A DNA stretch of 64,000 nucleotides from Gilvimarinus japonicus (GTDB lineage Bacteria > Pseudomonadota > Gammaproteobacteria > Pseudomonadales > Cellvibrionaceae). The position numbers and the translations under genes were made by a program. Positions 16,928 through 24,472 of the stretch are shown here, one piece after another (the first letter of the stretch is position 1; every line of letters begins with the position of its first letter). A model generated the notes under the pieces. That model was not told the DNA's origin. It saw only the letters and a program-made list of their open reading frames with translations, and did no database searches. The stretch spans positions 2,170,001 to 2,234,000 of the forward strand of contig NZ_AP031500.1 in the NCBI RefSeq assembly GCF_042847215.1, written 5' to 3'.

Positions 16928-18283
16928 TTATTGATCATCCGTCGCCGCGTGACCGGACTTGGCGTATTTGCGAGTAAGAGTTACCACCACGCCAGATAAT
17001 AAAAACAGCGCGATCAAATTTGGTATTGCCATTAACGCATTTAAGATATCGGCAACAATCCACACCAACGATAAGTTAGCCATTGCGCCAACCCCGATCG
17101 CCAATACCCACAACACACGAAACGGGGTAATAGCTTTTGTGCCCCACAAATATTGGGCGCAGCGTTCGCCATAGTAGCTCCAGCCCAGCATAGTGGTAAA
17201 CGCAAACAAGGCAATCGCCAACGTAATAAACAGCTCGCCAAACGGTAGAGCGCTGGCAAACGCAGACTGCGACATCAAAGCGCCTTTCGCCCCCCCTTGC
17301 CAGGCACCGCTGGCCACAATCGCAATCCCGGTAATAGAGCAAACTACCAAAGTATCGATAAATGTGCCTAGCATCGCAATCATACCTTGACGCACAGGGT
17401 TACCCGTTGCCGCCGCGGCATGGGCAATTGGGGCGCTACCAAGGCCCGCCTCGTTGGAGAATACCCCGCGAGCAACGCCAAACTGAATCGCCATAGCCAC
17501 GCCGGCACCGGCAAAGCCGCCGGCCGCGGCCTGTCCATTAAACGCACTCTCAACTATCAGCACTAACGCTGCCGGCACCGCATCGGCGTGCACCGCAATC
17601 ACCAACAAACCACAGACAATATAAGCGACGCCCATAAAGGGGACCAAGCGCCCCGCCACTTGCGCGATACGCTTTACGCCGCCGAGCAATACGGCACCCA
17701 CCAAAACCATAAGCAACACGCCCGTTAGCAGCTTAGGAATGGCTAAATCACCGTGTAGCGCATCTGCCACAGAGTGCGCCTGCACGGTATTGCCAATGCC
17801 AAATCCCGCCGCACAGCCAAATATGGCAAATGCCGTGCCCAGCCAGGCCCAGCGCGCGCCCAAGCCGTTTTTAATATAATACATCGGGCCGCCCACACTC
17901 AGCCCGGCGCTGTCTTGCTCGCGGTAGTGAACCGCACACACAGCCTCGGCGTACTTGGTTGCCATGCCCACCAACGCACTGCACCACATCCAAAATAAAG
18001 CGCCGGGGCCACCGAGTCCAATGGCCGTAGCAACGCCAACGATGTTGCCGGTGCCTATCGTGGCTGCCAGCGCCGTCATAAGTGCGTTAAAGGGGCTGAC
18101 ATCACCCTTCCCTTGAGGTTTTCGCCCCTGCCACAACAAGGCAAACCCGGTGCCCAAGCGGCGCAACGGAAACCCCTTAAGGCGCAGCATCAAAAACACG
18201 CCCGTGCCCACCAACAAAAGCAACATCAAGGGCCCCCAGACCACGCTGCTGACGCTGTTTAAGATGCCGAGTATTTCATCCAT
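16928..18283 (-). CDS. Sodium:alanine symporter (AGCS family)
   Basis: Predicted Na+-coupled alanine/glycine uptake protein of the inner membrane, 451 residues with about 10-11 hydrophobic helices. Family blocks are visible: ALAATIGTGNIVGVATAI near residue 95, GGPMYYIKNGLG near 150, and GVARGVFSNEAGLGSAPIAH near 275. Length and C-terminal TRKYAKSGH fit DagA/AlsT-type carriers. It may form a functional pair with the D-cysteine desulfhydrase-like gene 83 bp upstream on the same strand (both handle small amino acids), which is inference. Confidence 0.92.
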   Translation of the reverse strand: MDEILGILNSVSSVVWGPLMLLLLVGTGVFLMLRLKGFPLRRLGTGFALLWQGRKPQGKGDVSPFNALMTALAATIGTGNIVGVATAIGLGGPGALFWMWCSALVGMATKYAEAVCAVHYREQDSAGLSVGGPMYYIKNGLGARWAWLGTAFAIFGCAAGFGIGNTVQAHSVADALHGDLAIPKLLTGVLLMVLVGAVLLGGVKRIAQVAGRLVPFMGVAYIVCGLLVIAVHADAVPAALVLIVESAFNGQAAAGGFAGAGVAMAIQFGVARGVFSNEAGLGSAPIAHAAAATGNPVRQGMIAMLGTFIDTLVVCSITGIAIVASGAWQGGAKGALMSQSAFASALPFGELFITLAIALFAFTTMLGWSYYGERCAQYLWGTKAITPFRVLWVLAIGVGAMANLSLVWIVADILNALMAIPNLIALFLLSGVVVTLTRKYAKSGHAATDDQ

Positions 18284-18366
18284 GGTTATTACCTATATCG
18301 AAGGTTGAGCGATTAATGACTTCTGCCTACAGGCCGGCCGAGCAAACGGCTATTCACGGCGCTGGT

Positions 18367-19356
18367 TCAGCGCGACAATGACGTGCGCTCGGGGTAGATG
18401 CCAAAAATACCGCCCGTATGCACAAACACAACATCGCGAGCGCTAAATTTGTCTAGGCGCAGCTGCTCCAGCATTCCATAAAATGCCTTGGCGGTATAGA
18501 CCGGGTCCAACACCACCCCCGTATGACGGGCTAAGGTGGCAATAGTGTCGAACACTTCGGGGTAACCTTGGGCGTAGCCGGGGCCAATATAATCATCGAC
18601 CACCGTAAAGTTTTTCGGCTCAATTAAACCAAAACTTGGGTAGCGATCGCGACACGCGCTCAGGTCCTCGTGCACCCGGCGGTAAAAGTAGTCAGCATCA
18701 TCACACACGGCTACTCCGAGCACTTGCGCCTCGGGGCAATAAAGCGATAAGCCCGCCGCCAAACCGGCTAGGGTTCCGCCAGAGCCTGCCGCGCACACCA
18801 CAAGCGGTGCGCGAATAGCCTCAGCGTTAAACTGGACCGCAAGCTCCTGTGCGCAAGCGATATAACCCCACACGCCAACACCATCGCTGGCGCCTGTAGG
18901 AATAATATAGGGCTTGCGGCCGGCGTTGCGCAAACGCTCGGCGTGCTCATGTAATAATTCAGGTAAGTGGTGATGGTAGCGACGCACGGGGTAACAGCTA
19001 ACATCGGCGCCCGCTAACTGGCTCAAAAGCAAATTACCATCGGCAATGGGCGGCTGCTCGCCGCGCAACACCAATTGGCAACCAAGCCCAAGCTGCGCGG
19101 CGAGCAACGCTGTCGCCCGGCAGTGGTTAGACTGTAAGCCACCACAAGTAATAAGCGTATCCGCGCCTTGCGCCAGCGCATCGGCAAGTACAAACTCGAG
19201 TTTGCGAACCTTATTACCACTTAACAAGCAGCCGGTAAGATCATCGCGTTTGCACCATAAACGGCGCTCGCTAACAGCGGGATAAGAGAGACATTGCAAC
19301 GGGGTAGGAAGTTGGGCCAGTGAAATCCGATCGGGGTACGCTAAGCCATCTGGCAT
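18367..19356 (-). CDS. PLP-dependent deaminase, D-cysteine desulfhydrase/ACC deaminase family
   Basis: Fold-type II PLP enzyme, 329 residues. D-cysteine desulfhydrase (DcyD) releases pyruvate, sulfide and ammonia from D-cysteine; the same fold serves ACC deaminase. The PLP lysine lies in LSGNKVRKLEF (about residue 50), followed by CGGLQSNHCRATA, with the phosphate loop at AAGSGGTLAGLAAG. ACC deaminases carry particular tyrosines that I cannot confirm, and the overall pattern resembles DcyD more. A DcyD close to tus genes might be sulfur-linked, but it is separated from them by the symporter and by strand. Confidence 0.85.
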   Translation of the reverse strand: MPDGLAYPDRISLAQLPTPLQCLSYPAVSERRLWCKRDDLTGCLLSGNKVRKLEFVLADALAQGADTLITCGGLQSNHCRATALLAAQLGLGCQLVLRGEQPPIADGNLLLSQLAGADVSCYPVRRYHHHLPELLHEHAERLRNAGRKPYIIPTGASDGVGVWGYIACAQELAVQFNAEAIRAPLVVCAAGSGGTLAGLAAGLSLYCPEAQVLGVAVCDDADYFYRRVHEDLSACRDRYPSFGLIEPKNFTVVDDYIGPGYAQGYPEVFDTIATLARHTGVVLDPVYTAKAFYGMLEQLRLDKFSARDVVFVHTGGIFGIYPERTSLSR

Positions 19357-19426
19357 GGTGTTCTCCGTTCTTTAACGATACAACTGGCCCTACACTATCA
19401 GAGCTGCAGCAAAGGCGCAGGCTCCT

Positions 19427-19759
19427 TTAGATAGACTTAATGGTACCTTTAGGCAGCACCGCGTGAACCGCTGATTTTTGAAACTTCAGTTCAATATTCG
19501 CGCCGGTTTCCAGCACAATATAGTTCTCGTCGACTTTAAGCACTTTACCCAGCATACCGCTGGTTAACAGGACTTCATCGCCTTTCTTTAAGCTCGAAAC
19601 CAGGTCTTTGTGCTCTTTTTGACGCTTGCGCTGCGGACGGATAATCAGCAGATACATAAACAGAAACAGGCCGCCAAACATCAGCAAGTTAACGTACATA
19701 GGTGCGCCTTGCGGAGCTGCCTGACCTTGTGCCCAAGCGGACTGTACAAAAAATCCCAT
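19427..19759 (-). CDS. yajC: YajC-like preprotein translocase subunit
   Basis: YajC is a small single-span protein that joins the SecDF complex and AcrB. The 110-residue protein has an N-terminal segment MGFFVQSAWAQG, a membrane helix (about 22-41) ending in IIRPQRKRQKEHKDLV, the hallmark block of YajC, and a small soluble domain LKKGDEVLLTSGMLGKVLKV. It has a plausible AAAACC-type leader but no classic SD. Unusually, secD and secF do not follow: the next gene is the D-cysteine desulfhydrase-like gene. Either the sec cluster is split here or this is a second copy. Confidence 0.92.
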   Translation of the reverse strand: MGFFVQSAWAQGQAAPQGAPMYVNLLMFGGLFLFMYLLIIRPQRKRQKEHKDLVSSLKKGDEVLLTSGMLGKVLKVDENYIVLETGANIELKFQKSAVHAVLPKGTIKSI

Positions 19760-19879
19760 AGGGAAAACCTCATTAGCTTAAAAGAGGCGTAACTCTACCG
19801 TGTTTGGCAGATTTTGCCAACGTCGAGAGAGGATAAATACAGGGCTAGGCTGCCCTTGGGCAGCCTTGGCAGAGCGGGA

Positions 19880-20317
19880 TTAAGCGTAATCGCGAAACAA
19901 CTTGCGGAATACACTGGGGGACAGATTCGTCCAGCGCTTAAAAGCATTGGTAAAACTGGTTCGATCCGAGAAATCGAGGGACGACGACACCGAATCAACG
20001 CTCATATGATCGTCAATAAGGTATTTAATAGCATAGTGAAAGCGCAAACTATCACGCAGCTGAGCAAAACTCGCGCCCTGCTGCTGTAAGCGACGTTGTA
20101 ATGTACGCTTGGACAGGTTTAGGTCATCGGCGATATGCTCAATTGCCATCGGTGCATGACCCACTCGTTTTTGCAGGGCTTCCAGCACTCGATCGGAAAC
20201 CCCTTCAACCTCTGGCAACTTCGCCAACACGACATATTCATGGTACGAGCGGATTCCGGATCGGGCAAATCCATCCTCATCTGTCACTTGGGGATTAAGT
20301 CGCTGTAGTTGAATCAT
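19880..20317 (-). CDS. Short AraC-family DNA-binding protein
   Basis: 145-residue predicted transcription regulator made almost only of an AraC/XylS DNA-binding domain (about residues 45-140): first helix-turn-helix IEHIADDLNLSKRTLQRRLQ, second HTH with VSSSLDFSDRTSFTNAFKRW and the typical ending LSPSVFRKLFRDYA. The usual 170-residue N-terminal effector domain is missing. This seems genuine, not a broken start, because AAGGAG lies 7 nt before the ATG and no AraC-like sequence continues upstream. The first 40 residues are unassigned. Targets are unknown; palindromes in the upstream gap might be operators. Confidence 0.85.
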   Translation of the reverse strand: MIQLQRLNPQVTDEDGFARSGIRSYHEYVVLAKLPEVEGVSDRVLEALQKRVGHAPMAIEHIADDLNLSKRTLQRRLQQQGASFAQLRDSLRFHYAIKYLIDDHMSVDSVSSSLDFSDRTSFTNAFKRWTNLSPSVFRKLFRDYA

Positions 20318-20627
20318 TAGGCTCTCCTTGTGCCGGGCCTTGGTTAGTGCCTACCTTTGGCGACGCTTGTTAATTGGCAGACATTAATATAAAGGGTGCC
20401 AGCACTGCTGGCAATGTGTTTCCCCGATACTTTAAGATTTCTATAGTGCCGAAACAGGCGCCAATAGATGGATCTGCTATAAGGGGCTACACGCTCAGGC
20501 GCTCGCGCCTGCCTACGAACCGAGATTATAGGCTATCTGGCGTATTATTATTAATCTCTTCGCGACTATCAGATGATTTTTTGCACCGAGTCACATATTG
20601 CCAGAGATTAGCCTCCCGATTGCCCCA
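20318..20627. other. 310-bp intergenic region with two palindromes
   Basis: No gene is supported between the AraC-type gene and bcp. It holds two perfect palindromes: TGCCAGCA-C-TGCTGGCA at 20397-20413 and CAGGCGC-TC-GCGCCTG at 20496-20511. The first is 80 bp upstream of the AraC-type start, a fair distance for an operator; the second could be a hairpin. A long AT-rich stretch (about 20520-20590) may hold promoter elements. Confidence 0.6.
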
Positions 20628-21098
20628 TTATTGCCCGCTTAGATAAGCCAGCACGTCCTGGTCGTGTGTTTTGGTTTTGACCTTATCAAAAATATGCGTT
20701 AACCGGCCCTCTTTATTGATAAAAAACGTGGTGCGCAATATGCCCATAAACTCGCGCCCCATAAACTTTTTCAACCCCCAGGCACCGTACTTATCGGCAA
20801 TGGCATGGTCTTCATCGGACAGCAGCGTAAAATTAAGTTGATGCTTATCGACAAATTTTGCCAGTTTTGCCACCGGATCTGGGCTCACCGCCAGCACCAC
20901 CGCATCCAACTCATCGAGCTCGGTTTGTGTGTCCCGCAAACCACAAGCCTGAACCGTGCAACCCGGCGTCATCGCCTTGGGGTAAAAATACAAAACCACG
21001 TTTTTCTTGCCGCGAAAGTCTTTTAAGCTAACTTTATCGCCATTTTGATCTTGCAAGGTAAGCGCTGGGGCTAAATTACCCAGTTTAGGGAAACTCAT
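20628..21098 (-). CDS. bcp: Thioredoxin-dependent peroxiredoxin (BCP/PrxQ)
   Basis: Reduces hydrogen peroxide and organic peroxides using thioredoxin. The 156-residue protein has the BCP core with peroxidatic Cys47 in MTPGCTVQACGLRD and a resolving cysteine at 52, five residues later, the pattern of E. coli-type atypical 2-Cys BCP. The N-terminal NLAPALTLQDQNG and C-terminal TTFFINKEGRLTHIF blocks are standard. It lies 74 nt after the GGDEF gene on the same strand. Confidence 0.95.
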   Translation of the reverse strand: MSFPKLGNLAPALTLQDQNGDKVSLKDFRGKKNVVLYFYPKAMTPGCTVQACGLRDTQTELDELDAVVLAVSPDPVAKLAKFVDKHQLNFTLLSDEDHAIADKYGAWGLKKFMGREFMGILRTTFFINKEGRLTHIFDKVKTKTHDQDVLAYLSGQ

Positions 21099-21172
21099 TG
21101 AAGACTCCTGATAATTTCATTTAAGCATTTTTACGTGTGCGGTTAGGTTATGCCAGCAGCCAACGACGATAG

Positions 21173-21874
21173 CTACTCGCCTTGTTGATCGCTCGTACCG
21201 GACGAAAACAGCGCGGCTTTTTCGGCCGCCGTAACCAAGGGTGCAGTTTTTGCTGCCGCCTCTCGGTACTCTGGCGTCGCGACTCGGTTGCGGCCAGCAC
21301 TTTTTGCAACATAGAGCTGCCGGTCAGCGTGCGCTACCAGCTCTGATGACGGTATGGTACGCGCACTGGTAAAACTTGCGAGCCCCATACTCAGGGTGAC
21401 AGTTACTTTTTCCCCCGAGGCCAGCTCAAGTGTTGCCTGCTCGACCGTCGTGCGGATACGCTCCGCCACGCCAGCGGCCTGAGCCATTGAGGTGCCGGGT
21501 AAAATTAGTGCAAACTCCTCTCCGCCATAGCGACAGGCGGTATCTAATTGGCGCAATTGCTGATCAATAATGCGAGCCACCTGTTGCAACATAGCATTAC
21601 CGGCTTCATGGCCATGGGTATCATTAAACGATTTGAAATGATCCACATCACACAACACCAGCACCATCGGCAAGCCACTGCGTCGCACTCGCTCCATTTC
21701 TTGGTTTAGTACTAAGTCAAAGTGACGATAATTAAACAAGCCTGTCAGTGCATCGGTACGCGCTTCGCGTTTTAAGTTGCCCACTTGTTGGCGCAACTGC
21801 ATTAGTTCATCAAGATGCTCGCAGCGTGGCTCATTAACCGGGCAGAGAGGAACAGACTGGTCAGTATCGGCCAA
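21173..21874 (-). CDS. GGDEF-domain diguanylate cyclase
   Basis: Predicted to make the second messenger cyclic di-GMP from two GTP. The 233-residue protein has a short N-terminal helical segment (about 20-38) followed by one GGDEF domain. The active signature is GGEEF (117-121), the metal aspartate sits in LCDVDHFKSFNDTHGH, and the product-inhibition I-site R108-x-x-D111 lies exactly five residues before the signature, so feedback control is expected. No membrane helix or sensory domain is seen; two N-terminal cysteines (Cys11, Cys18) may matter. It follows aguB by 18 nt, so is probably co-transcribed with agmatine catabolism. Confidence 0.92.
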   Translation of the reverse strand: MADTDQSVPLCPVNEPRCEHLDELMQLRQQVGNLKREARTDALTGLFNYRHFDLVLNQEMERVRRSGLPMVLVLCDVDHFKSFNDTHGHEAGNAMLQQVARIIDQQLRQLDTACRYGGEEFALILPGTSMAQAAGVAERIRTTVEQATLELASGEKVTVTLSMGLASFTSARTIPSSELVAHADRQLYVAKSAGRNRVATPEYREAAAKTAPLVTAAEKAALFSSGTSDQQGE

Positions 21875-21892
21875 AATAACTCCTGCCTAAGG

Positions 21893-22771
21893 CTAATCGC
21901 GGTAGAGTTTGGTGAGGTCGCCATAAAAATCGATGCGACGATCGCGTAAAAATGGCCAGATACGACGCACGTTTTCTGAGCGCTGCATATCAATACTGGC
22001 CACCGCAGTGGTGGGTTCGACACCCAACTCTAATAAAAACTCGCCTTGCGGCCCAGCAACAAAACTATTACCCCAAAATTGGACGCCGGCTCCGCCTTCT
22101 GGGTCGGCTTCGTGACCTACCCGATTGACACTAACAACCGGAACACCATTTGCCACCGCATGCGCCCGCTGCACAGTTACCCAAGCATCGCGTTGCCGCA
22201 TTTGCTCAGGCTTATCGTCCGTCGGATCCCAACCGATCGCTGTGGGGTAAATTAGCAGCTCGGCGCCAGCCATTGCCATTAAGCGTGCCGCCTCGGGAAA
22301 CCATTGATCCCAACATACCAGCACGCCTAGGCGCCCTACTGAGGTATCAATAGGCGTAAACCCCAAGTCCCCCGGCGTGAAGTAAAACTTTTCGTAAAAC
22401 CCCGGGTCATCCGGAATATGCATTTTGCGATAGACACCGGCGATGCTGCCGTCGGTTTCCAGCACCACCGCTGTGTTGTGATACAAACCTGTAGCGCGTT
22501 TTTCAAATAAAGAAGCGACAATTACCACACCCAGCTCACGCGCTAACGCACCTAAAGCATCAGTGCTTGGACCGGGGATAGTTTCAGCCAAGTCAAACTC
22601 ATCAACATCTTCGCGCTGACAAAAATACAAACCACGGTGCAGTTCCTGCAGTACCACCAACTTGGCGCCTTGTGCGGCCGCGTCGCGAATCGCCGCCATG
22701 CTGGTTGCCAGGTTAGCCGCAAGATCATTACTACAGGTGTGTTGCGCCACACCGACCGTTAATACACTCAC
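21893..22771 (-). CDS. aguB: N-carbamoylputrescine amidase
   Basis: Nitrilase-family enzyme that splits N-carbamoylputrescine into putrescine, CO2 and ammonia, the second step of agmatine breakdown. I place the start at GTG 22771 (VSVLTVGVAQ, 292 residues), one base after the aguA stop and with AAGGGG 9 nt upstream; an upstream extension would run deep into aguA. The Glu-Lys-Cys triad is seen at Glu43 (LQELHRGLYF), Lys116 (VYRKMHIP) and Cys153 (GVLVCWDQWFPEAA). The C-terminal DRRIDFYGDL is typical. Forms the aguAB pair. Confidence 0.95.
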   Translation of the reverse strand: MSVLTVGVAQHTCSNDLAANLATSMAAIRDAAAQGAKLVVLQELHRGLYFCQREDVDEFDLAETIPGPSTDALGALARELGVVIVASLFEKRATGLYHNTAVVLETDGSIAGVYRKMHIPDDPGFYEKFYFTPGDLGFTPIDTSVGRLGVLVCWDQWFPEAARLMAMAGAELLIYPTAIGWDPTDDKPEQMRQRDAWVTVQRAHAVANGVPVVSVNRVGHEADPEGGAGVQFWGNSFVAGPQGEFLLELGVEPTTAVASIDMQRSENVRRIWPFLRDRRIDFYGDLTKLYRD

Positions 22772-22772
22772 G

Positions 22773-23831
22773 CTAAAAAGCCCCTTCAGTTTGTGGTTTA
22801 GTGGATGGTTCGAGATTCGCCAGCTGCATGGTAATGCAATGTAAGCTGCCGTGTTGCTCAATTAAAACTCGGCAATCAATACCAATAACCTCGTAGCCCG
22901 GAAATGCTTCGCCAATTTTACGCAGCGCTAGCGCATCGGCCGGATCTTGGTAAATGGGCGCCAGAACCGCGCCATTTAAAATCAAAAAGTTCGCATAGGT
23001 TGCCGGCAAGCGTTCGCCATTAGCCGAATAGACCGCCTGCGGCCAAGGTAGCTCGATTAACTCGTACGGCCGATCGTTAGCATCACGAAACTCGTGCAGC
23101 TGCTGCTTCATTTTTGCCAAAGCGTCATAGTGCACATCTCGCTCGTCCGGACAGCCGACGTACAGAATGCGTTGCCCCGGACACAAACGCGCTAACGTAT
23201 CTATGTGGCTGTCGGTATCATCGCCTTCTAAAAACCCGTGGTCGAGCCAATTGATTTTGCTCACACCAAAATAGCGCTGCAGTACTGTCTCGACCTCGTG
23301 CTGACTAATACCTCCATTGCGGTTGGCGTTCAGCAAACACGAGCGAGTGGTCATTAAGGTGCCTTCGCCATCGGTTTCGATGGCCCCACCTTCTAACACA
23401 AAATCAATACTCTCCAGCGGTACATTAAACGCACCACCCTTCGCTAACGCCTTGGATATAGCATTGTCTTGGGACGCGTCAAACTTGCCTCCCCAGCCGT
23501 TAAACTGAAAGTCCAACAGCTGCGACCGATCACCACATTTCACACTGAGTGGGCCGTGATCACGGGCCCAGGTATCGTCACTGGCAACCGCGTAAAGTTG
23601 TACTTTGTGACGAGGCACGCCGCGCTCGACAAGCCTCTGAATAATATCAGCGTGAATCGACCCTGGTGCGGCAATTAACACACTGCTAAAGCGGCAGATG
23701 TGCCAGGCAAGCTCGGTATAAAGCTGAGTCACTGCTTCCAGCAATGGCTCCCAGTCAGTAGCAGCATGTGGCCAGGTAAGCATGACGGCCGCTTGCGGCT
23801 CCCATTCTGCTATTAGACGATATTGCGCCAT
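22773..23831 (-). CDS. aguA: Agmatine deiminase
   Basis: Hydrolyses agmatine to N-carbamoylputrescine and ammonia, feeding putrescine synthesis. I choose ATG 23831 (MAQYRLIAEWEPQAAVMLTW, 352 residues) because GAGG lies 5 nt upstream; an ATG seven codons earlier has none. The guanidine-modifying fold is supported by DDTWARDHGPL (catalytic Asp region), FVLEGGAIETDGEGT with the Glu/Asp, a His in GDDTDSHIDTLARL, and the nucleophilic Cys332 in GSLHCITMQLAN. aguB follows with one base between, implying coupled translation. Confidence 0.95.
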   Translation of the reverse strand: MAQYRLIAEWEPQAAVMLTWPHAATDWEPLLEAVTQLYTELAWHICRFSSVLIAAPGSIHADIIQRLVERGVPRHKVQLYAVASDDTWARDHGPLSVKCGDRSQLLDFQFNGWGGKFDASQDNAISKALAKGGAFNVPLESIDFVLEGGAIETDGEGTLMTTRSCLLNANRNGGISQHEVETVLQRYFGVSKINWLDHGFLEGDDTDSHIDTLARLCPGQRILYVGCPDERDVHYDALAKMKQQLHEFRDANDRPYELIELPWPQAVYSANGERLPATYANFLILNGAVLAPIYQDPADALALRKIGEAFPGYEVIGIDCRVLIEQHGSLHCITMQLANLEPSTKPQTEGAF

Positions 23832-23912
23832 TGCATCCTCTGTCTCAAACATAGTTTTGCGTATTAATAATCAACCACAACGACCATATCAAACGTCGTA
23901 TTAAGTGGCCCG

Positions 23913-24464
23913 TTACTGAACCGTTTCTTGCGCGGGCAATACATGTTTTTTAGGTTCAGCTTTTGAATCTGCCGATAGCGTTTTTGTTCCGTCACGGCCA
24001 GCGATTACCACCACCGCCAAGGTGCGTCGATTTAAACCTTCCACTTGTTCAGGGCTGACCACTTCGATATTAACGTAGTACTTGCCCGGTTGATCGGCGC
24101 GAAGCTCCAGACTCATCGGCAACACCTCAGCATTGCTGATAGTAAGCTGCTGCTCAAGCTCACCAGAAACCACAACCAAACCGACGTCTGGCGTAATGCG
24201 CACATCAAAACGCCCAGTGGACAGCGACGTTTTTAACGCCAAATCAACACGGGTTACTTCACTCACATTCACCTGCTGTCGCGCCGCCACCACTGTGACG
24301 GGCAAACTCGGCTTGGCGCTTACACGGTTCGCCGGTGCCACCGATAATACGGTGGCGTTAGCAACTGAGCTAGAAGCAACGGCAGCAGTCTCGTGCGGTT
24401 TATCGCACCCCACCTGAAACAGTGCAAGGCACAAAGTCATCGTTAACCATTTATAATTTGTCAT
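23913..24464 (-). CDS. Lipoprotein of unknown function
   Basis: 183-residue predicted outer- or inner-membrane lipoprotein. The N terminus MTNYKWLTMTLCLALFQVGC is a type II signal peptide with lipobox FQVGC (lipidated Cys20). The mature part has a low-complexity Ala/Val/Ser stretch, then a beta-rich region (about 65-160) with hydrophobic alternation such as RFDVRITPDVGLVVVSGELE. No catalytic motif was recognised. It starts 9 nt after the metalloprotease-like lipoprotein, so the two are probably made together; it could be a partner or an immunity/inhibitor-like factor, which is speculation. Confidence 0.75.
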   Translation of the reverse strand: MTNYKWLTMTLCLALFQVGCDKPHETAAVASSSVANATVLSVAPANRVSAKPSLPVTVVAARQQVNVSEVTRVDLALKTSLSTGRFDVRITPDVGLVVVSGELEQQLTISNAEVLPMSLELRADQPGKYYVNIEVVSPEQVEGLNRRTLAVVVIAGRDGTKTLSADSKAEPKKHVLPAQETVQ

Positions 24465-24472
24465 GCCAAATC

